From assembly GCA_021204765.1 (NCBI GenBank), contig JAJPYU010000295.1, positions 1-12,287 of the forward strand: a stretch of DNA of 12,287 bases, in the 5' to 3' direction. The position numbers and the translations under genes were made by a program. Below the pieces are notes generated by a model, which was given only the letters and a program-made list of their open reading frames with translations, was not told the origin of the DNA and did no database searches. Origin of the DNA: Clostridiales bacterium. GTDB taxonomy: Bacteria > Bacillota > Clostridia > Lachnospirales > Lachnospiraceae. Positions 1 to 6,922 of this stretch are shown in pieces (position 1 is the stretch's first letter; each line of letters begins with the position of its first letter).

Positions 1-606
1 GAGGAGAAAGGTGCGTCCTGCCTGCACATGGTGGACCTGGCGGGCGCAAAATCGGGCGACACGCCCAATATGGCGGCGGTGAGAGCCATCGTGGAAGAGA
101 CTTCGCTTTATACTGAGCTGGGCGGCGGGATACGGTCCCTGGAGACTATAGAGAGGTATCGGGAGATCGGCGTGGACCGGCTGATCCTGGGAACGGCGGC
201 CATCACGGAGCCGGGCTTTGTGGAGGCGGCCATCAGGAAGTTCGGTGCGGAGGCCATTGCTGTGGGTGTTGATATTTCCGGGGACAGGGTGGCTATAAAG
301 GGCTGGACTGAGGTGACGGATATTACCTGCGATGAGTTTTGCGCCCGGATGCAGGACATAGGGGTGAGGACCATCATTTGCACCGACATTTCAAAGGATG
401 GTGCCATGGTGGGAACTAACCGGGAGCTTTACAGACATTTGTCTGAGAAGTTCAATTTGGACATCACGGCTTCGGGAGGAGTCTCCACATTAGATGACGT
501 GAGAGCACTGGCTGGGATGAAGATGAGTGCGGCCATACTGGGCAAGGCGATTTATACCGGAGACATAGACCTGGCAGAAGCGATTGCCGCCGCCGGGGGT
601 AATTAA
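1..606 (+). CDS. hisA: HisA, ProFAR isomerase (5' end outside window)
   Basis: This is 1-(5-phosphoribosyl)-5-[(5-phosphoribosylamino)methylideneamino]imidazole-4-carboxamide isomerase, the Amadori isomerase of the histidine pathway (ProFAR to PRFAR) and a cytoplasmic (beta/alpha)8 barrel. The frame is open from base 1, and residues before the first ATG (position 28) already match the family, reading CLHMVDLAGAK, so the true start lies upstream. About 201 residues are visible of a usual 240 or so; the N-terminal strand with the first catalytic Asp is missing. Visible landmarks are the phosphate-loop GGGIRS (visible residues 41-46), the second catalytic Asp in AVGVDISGD (bases 271-273), TDISKDGAMVGTN, and the second phosphate site ASGGVSTLDD. 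It ends in TAA, 92 nt before hisF, with which it shares fold and ancestry. HisA rather than HisF is supported by FKGW-like IKGW and TDISKDG. Confidence 0.96.
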   Translation, partial: EEKGASCLHMVDLAGAKSGDTPNMAAVRAIVEETSLYTELGGGIRSLETIERYREIGVDRLILGTAAITEPGFVEAAIRKFGAEAIAVGVDISGDRVAIKGWTEVTDITCDEFCARMQDIGVRTIICTDISKDGAMVGTNRELYRHLSEKFNLDITASGGVSTLDDVRALAGMKMSAAILGKAIYTGDIDLAEAIAAAGGN

Positions 607-698
607 AGATACTTAAAAAAGAGTGGGGTATCATAAAAGCTGCATTTGTGGCTTACAGAAAGATTTTGTGAACAAGAGCACGAAGGGAAAAAGACTTT

Positions 699-1457
699 AT
701 GATAACTAAGAGAATTATCCCCTGTCTGGATGTGAAAGACGGCCGGGTGGTGAAGGGCGTGAATTTCCTGAATCTGGCGGACGTCTCCTCGCCGGTGAAG
801 CTGGCTTCCTACTATTCGGAGAACGGTGCCGATGAGCTGGTGTTCTACGACATTACGGCCTCAGCCGAGGGGCGGGCGCTCTTTACTGACATTTTGACCG
901 AAGTGGCCCGGACAGTGTTCATTCCTCTCACTGTGGGCGGCGGGATCAACACCATAGAGGACTTCGACCGGGTGTTAAAATGCGGAGCCGACAAGGTCAG
1001 CGTGAACTCCGGGGCAATAAAAAATCCCTCGTTGATTCATGAGGCGGCGAAGAAATATGGCGACCAGTGTGTGGTACTCTCCGTGGATGCGAAGCGTCAG
1101 GGTGGACATTACGAGGTCTACGCCAGGGGCGGACGGGAGGCCACGGGCATAGATGCCCTGGAGTGGATAAAGCGCGGCATTGATTCGGGTGCCGGGGAGA
1201 TAGTGCTGAACAGTATAGATACCGACGGAGTGAAGCAGGGCTTTGACCTGGAAATGCTGGATGCGGTCTGCCGCATCTCGTCCGTGCCGGTCATTGCCTC
1301 GGGCGGAGCAGGAGGTATGGAGGATTTCCTTACCCTGTTCAGGATCATACCCCGGGTGAGTGCAGGACTGGCGGCCTCCATCTTCCATTTCGGGCAGGTG
1401 CAGATCCCTGATCTGAAGCGTTATCTCAGTGATAATAGAATAAACATGAGAAGATAG
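699..1457 (+). CDS. hisF: HisF, imidazole glycerol phosphate synthase cyclase subunit
   Basis: HisF is the synthase subunit of IGP synthase. It uses ammonia channelled from HisH to turn PRFAR into imidazole glycerol phosphate and AICAR. The 252 residues match the usual length exactly. The two catalytic aspartates are at the canonical positions, D11 in IIPCLDVKDG and D130 in VVLSVDAKR. Phosphate-binding glycine loops are seen at TVGGGI (78-83) and ASGGAGGMEDF, and the C-terminus has the typical LAASIFHFG. The ATG at 699 is preceded by a modest GAAGGG-type ribosome site. It follows hisA by 92 nt and lies 21 nt before hisG. Its partner HisH is encoded more than 3.9 kb further on, so the two subunits are not made from adjacent cistrons. 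Confidence 0.97.
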   Translation: MITKRIIPCLDVKDGRVVKGVNFLNLADVSSPVKLASYYSENGADELVFYDITASAEGRALFTDILTEVARTVFIPLTVGGGINTIEDFDRVLKCGADKVSVNSGAIKNPSLIHEAAKKYGDQCVVLSVDAKRQGGHYEVYARGGREATGIDALEWIKRGIDSGAGEIVLNSIDTDGVKQGFDLEMLDAVCRISSVPVIASGGAGGMEDFLTLFRIIPRVSAGLAASIFHFGQVQIPDLKRYLSDNRINMRR

Positions 1458-1464
1458 TATTTAT

Positions 1465-1470
1465 AAGGAG
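1465..1470 (+). promoter_or_regulatory. Ribosome binding site that selects a TTG start for hisG
   Basis: AAGGAG lies 8 nt before TTG at 1479. The only nearby alternative, ATG at 1488, would be 17 nt away, too far for normal initiation. The TTG is therefore the better start. Confidence 0.7.
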
Positions 1471-1478
1471 AATCTGTT

Positions 1479-2111
1479 TTGAGTGACATGATAAATGTAG
1501 CCCTTCCCAAGGGACGGCTCGGCGAGCAGGTCTATGACATGTTCGAGGCGGCGGGGTATCCCTGCGCGGAGATCAGGGAGGACTCCAGGAAGCTGATATT
1601 TGAGAATAATGAGGCGGGAATCCGTTACTTCTGGGTGAAGCCCTCGGATGTGGCCATATATGTGGAGAGGGGTGCCGCGGACATCGGCGTGGCAGGGAAG
1701 GATATTTTGCTGGAATATCGGCCTGATATCTATGAGCTGCTGGATCTTGGCGTTGGGAAATGCTTCATGGCCGTGGCCGGGAAAAGGGATTTTCATGACA
1801 ATACCGGCAGGACCCTTAAGGTGGCGACCAAGTTCCCGCACATCGCTTCGGAGTATTACAGCGGGCTCTGCCGGGAGATTGACATCATAAAGCTCATGGG
1901 CTCCATTGAGCTGGCACCCATACTGGGGCTCTCCGATGTCATCGTGGATATCGTGGAGACCGGGACGACTTTGAAGGAAAATGATCTGGTGGTTTTGGAA
2001 AAGATAGTGCCTGTAAGTGCCAGACTCATCTCCAATAAGGTGAGTTTTAAATTTAAAAATGTGGAGATAAACCGCATAGTTGATGCTATGCGAGAACACA
2101 TTAATAGGTAA
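1479..2111 (+). CDS. hisG: HisG, ATP phosphoribosyltransferase, short (HisZ-dependent) form
   Basis: HisG catalyses the first committed step of histidine synthesis, ATP + PRPP to phosphoribosyl-ATP. Family landmarks are ALPKGRLGE (8-16), the ADIGVAGKDIL block (67-77) and the PRPP-binding loop DIVETGTTLKEN (157-168). At 210 residues it lacks the C-terminal ACT-like regulatory domain of the long form. Short enzymes of this class are known to work as a hetero-octamer with HisZ, a catalytically dead HisRS paralogue that carries histidine feedback inhibition. No hisZ is in the window, so it must be upstream or elsewhere. The start is TTG, chosen from the AAGGAG spacing. The gene sits 21 nt after hisF and 119 nt before hisD. 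The 119-nt spacer is long for an operon and holds a hairpin and a possible small ORF. Confidence 0.96.
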   Translation: MSDMINVALPKGRLGEQVYDMFEAAGYPCAEIREDSRKLIFENNEAGIRYFWVKPSDVAIYVERGAADIGVAGKDILLEYRPDIYELLDLGVGKCFMAVAGKRDFHDNTGRTLKVATKFPHIASEYYSGLCREIDIIKLMGSIELAPILGLSDVIVDIVETGTTLKENDLVVLEKIVPVSARLISNKVSFKFKNVEINRIVDAMREHINR

Positions 2112-2114
2112 GAT

Positions 2115-2148
2115 CCACATGCCGCATTATTTTTACGAATAATTGTGG
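2115..2148 (+). repeat. Imperfect inverted repeat (hairpin) between hisG and hisD
   Basis: ATTATT (2126-2131) and AATAAT (2138-2143) form a perfect 6-bp stem around a 6-nt loop. CCAC (2115-2118) and GTGG (2145-2148) can add an outer stem across an asymmetric internal loop. There is no following T-run, so it is not an intrinsic terminator. It begins four bases after the hisG stop and could be a 3'-end stabiliser or processing site, or chance in AT-rich DNA. Confidence 0.35.
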
Positions 2149-2159
2149 GAGCGAAAAGC

Positions 2160-2234
2160 GTGCAGCAATTAGCTATAGACATGAAAAAGAGTGTTCAGGA
2201 TGAAGTGCTAAGGACAGAGAGGAAGAGGCCATGA
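2160..2234 (+). CDS. Possible 24-codon ORF ending in the hisD start codon
   Basis: A GTG at 2160 opens 24 codons (reading MQQLAIDMKKSVQDEVLRTE and then RKRP) that end in TGA at 2232-2234. The stop overlaps the hisD start as ATGA, the classic arrangement for translational coupling. A GGGAG (2147-2151) lies 8 nt before the GTG. An internal ATG at 2181 is also in frame but has no clear ribosome site. The peptide is basic at its end, contains no histidines and so is not a his attenuator leader, and resembles nothing I recognise. The hisD ribosome site lies inside it. It may be a real coupling ORF or a chance open frame; evidence for translation is weak. Confidence 0.25.
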   Translation: MQQLAIDMKKSVQDEVLRTERKRP

Positions 2235-3505
2235 TAAAGATAATGAAATACGGCGAGGTGCCAAACAGTGAGATATTTGCCAGAAAGAGCTCTCAGGCAG
2301 ACGTGGCGGAGACGGTCACGGAGATCCTGGGAAAGGTGGCGGACTTAGGCGACGCCGCACTGTATTTTTACTGCGAGCAATTCGATGGTGCGAAGCTTTC
2401 TTCTCTGGAAGTGAGCCCTGAGGAGTTTGATGCTGCCCTCAAAGAGGTGGGCGGAGATTTCATCGGAGTACTGGAGCGCGCGGCGGCAAATATCAGAAAT
2501 TTCCATGAAAAGCAGGTTCGTACCGGATTCATCATAAATGACAGGCCGGGTCAGGTCATGGGCCAGAAGATAGTTCCGCTCGATAAAGTGGGTCTCTACG
2601 TCCCCGGAGGCACGGCTGCCTATCCCTCATCGGTGCTGATGAATGCTATCCCGGCGAAGATTGCGGGGGTAAAGGAGATAGTCATGGTGACTCCAGCTAA
2701 GGGAGGAGCCGTTCCCCCGGCCATACTGGCGGCGGCAAAAATAGCCGGTATAGACAGGATATTCAAGGTTGGCGGGGCTCAGGCCATAGCAGCCCTGACG
2801 TTTGGCACGGAGAGCATCCCTGCAGTGGATAAGATAGTGGGCCCGGGGAATGCCTACGTGGCCGAGGCCAAGCGGCAGGTTTACGGACAGGTGGCCATAG
2901 ACATGATAGCCGGTCCCAGCGAGATTCTGGTGGTGGCCGATGGAAGCTGCGATCCGGGGAATGTGGCGGCGGAAATGCTCTCCCAGGCGGAGCATGACAG
3001 GATGGCCAGCGCGGTGCTGGTGACTGACTCCCGGACTCTTGCAGATGCCGTGGCTGCTGAGATCGACAGGCAGCTTAAGACCCTGCCAAGAGAGGAGATA
3101 GCCCGGGCTTCCATAGAAAATAACGGTAAGATAATCGTGGCCGATGATCTGATGACGGCTATAGACATAGCCAACGAGATCGCTCCCGAACATCTGGAGC
3201 TTTGCGTGGATAATCCCTTCGACTATCTGGATGCCATACGCCATGCCGGGTCAGTTTTCTTAGGTAAGAACTGTCCCGGGGCCCTGGGCGATTACTTCGC
3301 AGGCCCCAACCATACCCTTCCCACCAGCGGCACGGCCCGCTTCTCCAGCCCCCTGTCAGTAGACGACTTTGTAAAGAAATATCAATACACCTATTTCACA
3401 AAAGACGCTCTTGCCAAGGTAGCTGACGACATAGCGGCTTTCGCCCGGCGGGAGGGACTGGAAGCCCATGCAAGGAGCGCCCTTGTCCGATTTAAAGAAG
3501 AATAA
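2231..3505 (+). CDS. hisD: HisD, histidinol dehydrogenase
   Basis: HisD carries out the last two steps, oxidising L-histidinol to L-histidine through histidinal with two NAD+, and depends on zinc. The 424 residues are near the family norm. Recognisable blocks are LYVPGGTAAYPSSVLM (122-137), IVGPGNAYVAEAK (202-214), MIAGPSEILVVAD (225-237) and GDYFAGPNHTLPTSG (353-367). All expected active-site residues are present by alignment with the E. coli enzyme: zinc ligands Q252, H255, D354 and H413, and catalytic E320-H321 in APEHLEL. The ATG at 2231 follows a purine-rich GAGAGGAAGAGG stretch, and ATGA overlaps the stop of a possible upstream small ORF. It is followed after 28 nt by hisC. Confidence 0.97.
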   Translation: MIKIMKYGEVPNSEIFARKSSQADVAETVTEILGKVADLGDAALYFYCEQFDGAKLSSLEVSPEEFDAALKEVGGDFIGVLERAAANIRNFHEKQVRTGFIINDRPGQVMGQKIVPLDKVGLYVPGGTAAYPSSVLMNAIPAKIAGVKEIVMVTPAKGGAVPPAILAAAKIAGIDRIFKVGGAQAIAALTFGTESIPAVDKIVGPGNAYVAEAKRQVYGQVAIDMIAGPSEILVVADGSCDPGNVAAEMLSQAEHDRMASAVLVTDSRTLADAVAAEIDRQLKTLPREEIARASIENNGKIIVADDLMTAIDIANEIAPEHLELCVDNPFDYLDAIRHAGSVFLGKNCPGALGDYFAGPNHTLPTSGTARFSSPLSVDDFVKKYQYTYFTKDALAKVADDIAAFARREGLEAHARSALVRFKEE

Positions 3506-3533
3506 TAAACAGAAAATAAGGAATAATGATGAA

Positions 3534-4691
3534 ATGAGCAGATTCTTGAATGAGCCCTACCGCCGTCTCGCCCCCTACACCCCCGGCGAGCAGCCTCAGG
3601 ACATGAAATACGTGAAACTTAACACCAATGAATCCCCCTATCCGCCCTCACCGGGGGTCATAAAGGCTTTGGATGAGGCGGCAGTTGAGCGCCTCCGCCT
3701 TTATCCCGACCCGGAGTGCACAGTGCTTAGGGAGAAGCTGGCGAAAATGTATGGGGTAAAGCCGGAGAATATCTATCTCTCCAACGGGTCCGATGACATT
3801 TTAAATTTCGCCTTCATGGCCCTGTCGGGCGGAGTGGTGCGCTTCCCCAATATCACCTACGGATTCTATCCGGTCTTTGCCGATCTGCACCGGGTGCCAT
3901 ACCGTACGATACCCCTGCGGAAAGATTTCACTATTGATCCGGAGGACTACTGTCATCCTCTGGATGGCGAATGCCTCAGGGGTGCTCAGCAGGATCTCGG
4001 CGGGTCAGCGGTCGGCAGCGACGGGATGCGAGACGGCATGGTGGTCATAGCGAATCCCAACGCCCCCACAGGCCTGACTCTTTCCGAGGCGGATATCCGC
4101 AGGATAACGGAGGCCAATCCAGACAGGGTAGTCCTGATCGATGAGGCTTACGTGGACTTCGGAGCCATTTCCTGCGTGCCCCTCACAAAGGAGTATGAGA
4201 ACCTGCTGGTGGTACAGACCTTCTCCAAGTCCAGATCCATGGCAGGCGCAAGGCTGGGATTTGCCATAGCGGACAGCGAGCTCATAGCGGATCTTAACCG
4301 GATAAAGTATTCCACCAACCCCTATAATATCAACCGCCTGACCCTGGCGGCGGCCGGGGCGGCTCTTGATGAAAATGATTATTACAGGGAAAACTGTGAA
4401 TTGATACAGCAGACCAGGGAGAAGACGGCGGCGGAACTTAAGAATCTGGGCTTTGAAGTCCTTCCCTCGAAGGCTAATTTCCTTTTTGCAAAGAGCGATC
4501 GCATTGGCGGCGGGGAGCTCTACCGGCAGTTGAAAGCCAGAGGGGTGCTGGTCAGGCATTTTGACAATCCGCTCATAGAGGATTACAATCGTATTACCAT
4601 AGGCAGCAGTCACCAGATGCGGATTTTCCTCGAAAAGGTCGGGGAAATTTTGCAGACTGCTAATGAGGGCGGCGGTCACAGGAATGCGTAA
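3534..4691 (+). CDS. hisC: HisC, histidinol-phosphate aminotransferase
   Basis: HisC is a PLP enzyme of aminotransferase fold type I that converts imidazole acetol phosphate + glutamate to histidinol phosphate + 2-oxoglutarate. Numbering from the ATG at 3534 (385 residues), it shows LNTNESPYPPSP (29-40), NPNAPTG (174-180), the PLP-nitrogen Asp D203 in LIDEAYVDF, the Schiff-base lysine K232 in QTFSKSRSMAGARLG, and phosphate-binding R240. An in-frame ATG at 3468 would overlap the end of hisD and add 22 non-homologous-looking residues. The ATG at 3534 follows AAGGA (3518-3522) and begins MSRFLNEPYRRLAPY, which looks like a genuine HisC N-terminus. The protein is about 25 residues longer than usual because of a Gly/Ser/Asp-rich stretch at about 140-168, before the NPNAPTG block. 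It ends 94 nt before hisB. Confidence 0.95.
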   Translation: MSRFLNEPYRRLAPYTPGEQPQDMKYVKLNTNESPYPPSPGVIKALDEAAVERLRLYPDPECTVLREKLAKMYGVKPENIYLSNGSDDILNFAFMALSGGVVRFPNITYGFYPVFADLHRVPYRTIPLRKDFTIDPEDYCHPLDGECLRGAQQDLGGSAVGSDGMRDGMVVIANPNAPTGLTLSEADIRRITEANPDRVVLIDEAYVDFGAISCVPLTKEYENLLVVQTFSKSRSMAGARLGFAIADSELIADLNRIKYSTNPYNINRLTLAAAGAALDENDYYRENCELIQQTREKTAAELKNLGFEVLPSKANFLFAKSDRIGGGELYRQLKARGVLVRHFDNPLIEDYNRITIGSSHQMRIFLEKVGEILQTANEGGGHRNA

Positions 4692-4742
4692 CGCCTTGCA
4701 ATCGGCTTTTGTAAATTCCGGTGCTTACAATGCGAGTATGGG

Positions 4743-4764
4743 TGTCTGTTTTAAGGTACAGACA
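4743..4764 (+). repeat. Inverted repeat just upstream of the hisB ribosome site
   Basis: TGTCTGT (4743-4749) and ACAGACA (4758-4764) form a perfect 7-bp stem with an 8-nt loop. It ends 8 nt before GGAGG (4773-4777), the hisB ribosome site, so the hairpin could shield or stabilise the hisB start. No T-run follows. It is short enough to arise by chance. Confidence 0.4.
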
Positions 4765-4785
4765 GGAAGAATGGAGGAAGATGAC

Positions 4786-5373
4786 ATGAGGTGCAGCGAG
4801 ATAGTGAGAAAGACGGCGGAGACTGACATTTCCGTAAAGCTTGATCTGGATGGGACCGGTGCTTCCTGTATTGACACAGGTGTCGGGTTTATGGATCACA
4901 TGCTGACCCTTTTCGCCCGCCACGGCGGATTTGACCTGGAAGTAAAATGCGTGGGCGATACTCAGGTGGACGGCCATCACAGCACTGAGGATATAGGTAT
5001 CTGCCTGGGAGAGGCTTTCGCTGAGGCTATCGGCGATATGGCCGGGATCAATCGTTATGCTCACGCCATCATTCCCATGGATGAGGCTCTGATACTATGT
5101 GCGGTGGATATCTCCGGACGGGGCTGTCTGGGATACGGACTTTCCATTCCCACACAGAGGGTGGGCTGTTTTGACACAGAGCTGGTGGAAGAGTTCTTTG
5201 CGGCATTTGTGAGAAAGGCCAATATCAGCCTCCATATAAAGCAGCTTGACGGGAAGAATTCCCACCACATCATAGAGGGAGCTTTCAAGGCTTTCGCCAG
5301 GGCTCTCAGGGAAGCCGTGGCTATTGACCCGGCTTTGGAGGGGCGCATTCCCTCCACGAAAGGAGTGCTGTGA
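4786..5373 (+). CDS. hisB: HisB, imidazoleglycerol-phosphate dehydratase (monofunctional)
   Basis: HisB is the manganese enzyme that dehydrates imidazole glycerol phosphate to imidazole acetol phosphate. The frame is open back into hisC (ATG at 4663), but the start at 4786 is chosen because GGAGG at 4773-4777 sits 8 nt ahead of it and because it yields 195 residues, the standard length; ATG 4771 has its purine run too close. Metal-ligand motifs are complete: HHSTE (64-68) and HHIIE (160-164), plus H38 in GFMDHML and H46. There is no N-terminal histidinol-phosphate phosphatase domain as in the E. coli bifunctional protein, so a separate phosphatase (PHP-type HisK or HisN type) must be encoded elsewhere. 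Its TGA overlaps the hisH ATG by one base, which suggests coupled translation. Confidence 0.96.
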   Translation: MRCSEIVRKTAETDISVKLDLDGTGASCIDTGVGFMDHMLTLFARHGGFDLEVKCVGDTQVDGHHSTEDIGICLGEAFAEAIGDMAGINRYAHAIIPMDEALILCAVDISGRGCLGYGLSIPTQRVGCFDTELVEEFFAAFVRKANISLHIKQLDGKNSHHIIEGAFKAFARALREAVAIDPALEGRIPSTKGVL

Positions 5374-5990
5374 TGACAGCTATAGTTGACTACGGAGTGG
5401 GGAATCTCTTTTCCCTGAAAAGCTCCCTGGATGCCCTGGGAGAAAAGGTGAATGTCACCGGGGATCCCGACGGGATACGCGCTGCGGAGAGGATAATACT
5501 CCCCGGAGTAGGAGCCTTCGGAGATGCGGCGGAAAAGCTTCGCGAAACGGGACTGGATGCAGTCATCATTTCCGAGGCGAAGAGGGGCAAGCCGCTCATG
5601 GGAATCTGCCTGGGGATGCAGCTGCTCTTCGATGAGAGCGAGGAGTACGGGCTGCACAGGGGCCTGGGTCTCATAAAGGGGCGTGTGGTGCCTATGAAAG
5701 GTGTGGTGCCGGAGGAGCTTGCGATCCCGCAGATAGGATGGAATGCATTGATCTTCCCCGCCGACCGGGACAAGAGCCCGATATTCAGGTACATCAGAGA
5801 AGGAGACCATGTGTATTTCGTGCATTCGTATTATGCGACTGACTGTGATGAGTCCCTTATCGCAGCTACTGAGTATGGAGCAATGCTCACAGCTGCGGTA
5901 GGCGATGGTAACGTGTTTGGATGCCAGTTCCACCCGGAGAAGAGCGGGGCGGCAGGGCTTGCGATACTAAGAGCATTCTGCGAATTATAA
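5373..5990 (+). CDS. hisH: HisH, imidazole glycerol phosphate synthase glutaminase subunit
   Basis: HisH is a class I glutamine amidotransferase that hydrolyses glutamine and feeds ammonia to HisF. From ATG 5373 it has 205 residues. The catalytic triad is visible: nucleophile C79 in GICLGMQLLF, and H187 with E189 in CQFHPEKSG. The oxyanion-region PGVGAFGDA and the YFVHSYY block are also present. A GTG at 5370 could add one residue, but AAGGAG (5360-5365) is 7 nt from the ATG and only 4 nt from the GTG, so ATG is preferred. The start overlaps the hisB stop (TGATG). HisF, its partner, is encoded four genes upstream. The following 136-nt spacer before hisIE contains short repeats. Confidence 0.96.
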   Translation: MTAIVDYGVGNLFSLKSSLDALGEKVNVTGDPDGIRAAERIILPGVGAFGDAAEKLRETGLDAVIISEAKRGKPLMGICLGMQLLFDESEEYGLHRGLGLIKGRVVPMKGVVPEELAIPQIGWNALIFPADRDKSPIFRYIREGDHVYFVHSYYATDCDESLIAATEYGAMLTAAVGDGNVFGCQFHPEKSGAAGLAILRAFCEL

Positions 5991-6024
5991 ACAGTAATAC
6001 ATTTCAGCGGCGCGATGCTGCGAA

Positions 6025-6067
6025 CACTTAGCGAGCTTGCGAGCTTACACATTTATCACTTAGTGAG
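6025..6067 (+). repeat. Short direct repeats in the hisH-hisIE spacer
   Basis: Two copies of CACTTAGYGAG (6025-6035 with C, 6057-6067 with T) flank a perfect tandem duplication of GCGAGCTT (6031-6038 and 6039-6046). The second copy is also a near-palindrome, TCACT-T-AGTGA. The 136-nt spacer (5991-6126) otherwise holds only the hisIE ribosome site GGAGG at 6113-6117, and no convincing promoter. The pattern looks like a small dispersed intergenic element rather than coding sequence, but that is inference. Confidence 0.5.
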
Positions 6068-6126
6068 TATATGGACTCATTTTCACGCGGGTGCCTTAAA
6101 AAATTCGAATTTGGAGGACGATAACT

Positions 6127-6786
6127 ATGCTTACAATAAATGATTTAAGATTTGACGCTGACGGACTCATCCCTGCGGTAGTTGTGGACTACGAGTCGGG
6201 GAAGGTCCTGACCCTGGCATACATGAATGAGGAGAGCCTTAAAATCTCCATGGAGAAGGGCCTGACCTGCTTCTGGAGCCGTTCGAGGCAGGAGCTTTGG
6301 CTCAAAGGGGAGACCTCCGGCAATTACCAGCACATTTACTCCATCACCGCGGACTGTGACAGGGATGCCCTGGTGGTCACGGTGATGAAGGAGGGTCCGG
6401 CCTGCCATCTGGGCACGGATTCCTGCTTTAACGACCTGCTCTATCTCAATCCGGAGAATGCGGGCTTCACTTTGGATGGCCTGATGGAGCTGATCCGTGG
6501 CCGGAAGACTGAGAAGAAGGAGGGCTCATACACCACCTACCTCTTTGAGAAAGGCATTGACAAGATCTTAAAGAAAGTCGGGGAAGAGTCCACTGAGGTC
6601 ATCATTGCCGGGAAAGCCGGAGACAAAAAGGAGACCATTTACGAGATCTCTGACCTGGTCTACCACGTCATGGTGCTTATGATAGAGATGGGGATATCCC
6701 TGGATGATATTGAAAAAGAACTGGCCAGCCGCCACGTCATCGATCATAAGGTAAAACAGGAGAAAATGACAGGGGATGCAATGTGA
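6127..6786 (+). CDS. hisIE: HisIE, PR-AMP cyclohydrolase / PR-ATP pyrophosphohydrolase fusion
   Basis: This bifunctional enzyme does steps two and three of the pathway: the C-terminal HisE domain removes pyrophosphate from PR-ATP, and the N-terminal HisI domain opens the adenine ring of PR-AMP. HisI spans about residues 1-115, with FWSRSRQELWLKGETSGN (49-66), magnesium-binding D76, D78 and D80 in ADCDRDA, and zinc ligands C77, C93 and C100. HisE spans about 134-205, an all-alpha MazG-like domain with metal ligands E153, E154 and E157 in VGEESTEV, and D176 in EISDLVYH. The 219 residues fit the usual fusion. GGAGG lies 9 nt before the ATG. It is the last his gene; an intrinsic terminator follows about 90 nt after its TGA. 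Confidence 0.97.
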   Translation: MLTINDLRFDADGLIPAVVVDYESGKVLTLAYMNEESLKISMEKGLTCFWSRSRQELWLKGETSGNYQHIYSITADCDRDALVVTVMKEGPACHLGTDSCFNDLLYLNPENAGFTLDGLMELIRGRKTEKKEGSYTTYLFEKGIDKILKKVGEESTEVIIAGKAGDKKETIYEISDLVYHVMVLMIEMGISLDDIEKELASRHVIDHKVKQEKMTGDAM

Positions 6787-6872
6787 GTGTATGCGTTAGC
6801 TGCGTGAAATGCGGAGCAATCGGCGGTATCATTTTATTTGACCTCAACATCATGTGATAAAACAGAAATCAG

Positions 6873-6906
6873 GAGCCGTGGCACAATAATATGCTGCGGC
6901 TCTTTT
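6873..6906 (+). terminator. Intrinsic terminator of the his operon
   Basis: GAGCCG (6873-6878) pairs with CGGCTC (6897-6902). Two G-U wobbles and a GCA/TGC pair extend the stem to about 11 bp around an 8-nt loop, and TTTT follows directly. Outer arms TGTGATAA (6853-6860) and TTATCACA (6910-6917) are also complementary, so a longer 65-nt folded structure is possible. No matching T-run lies on the other strand, so it acts in the + direction only. Confidence 0.8.
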
Positions 6907-6922
6907 GTGTTATCACACAAAA
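6903..6922 (+). repeat. Perfect inverted repeat over the terminator T-run
   Basis: TTTTGTGT (6903-6910), spacer TATC, then ACACAAAA (6915-6922): a perfect 8-bp palindrome with a 4-base spacer that contains the T-run of the preceding terminator. As RNA this would compete with the outer arms of the longer hairpin. As DNA it could be a protein site about 40 bp upstream of the ispE -35 box. Confidence 0.45.

Noticed and set aside
607..698. GATAC...GTATC and AAGC...GCTT pairs in the hisA-hisF gap
   Set aside because: Stems of only 4-5 bp with long loops in A-rich DNA, expected by chance. Nothing else is seen in this 92-nt gap apart from the hisF ribosome site.
1461..2120. 219-codon open frame on the minus strand over hisG
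   Set aside because: Shadow frame opposite a clear HisG; no ribosome site or recognisable domain.
3468..3533. Upstream ATG for HisC overlapping the hisD end
   Set aside because: It would add 22 Lys/Asn-rich residues with no family match. ATG 3534 has its own AAGGA and a recognisable N-terminus.
4663..4785. N-terminal extension of HisB back into hisC (236-residue version)
   Set aside because: The frame is open, but the added 41 residues do not look like the family, and GGAGG with ideal spacing points to ATG 4786, giving the standard 195 residues.
6045..6073. Internal promoter before hisIE (TTACAC / TATATG)
   Set aside because: The spacing is right but the -35 box matches the consensus at only two positions; not credible.
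6838..6861. TTGACC with GATAAA as a promoter ahead of the his terminator
   Set aside because: The spacing is only 12 nt, far from 16-18, and it would fire straight into the terminator.
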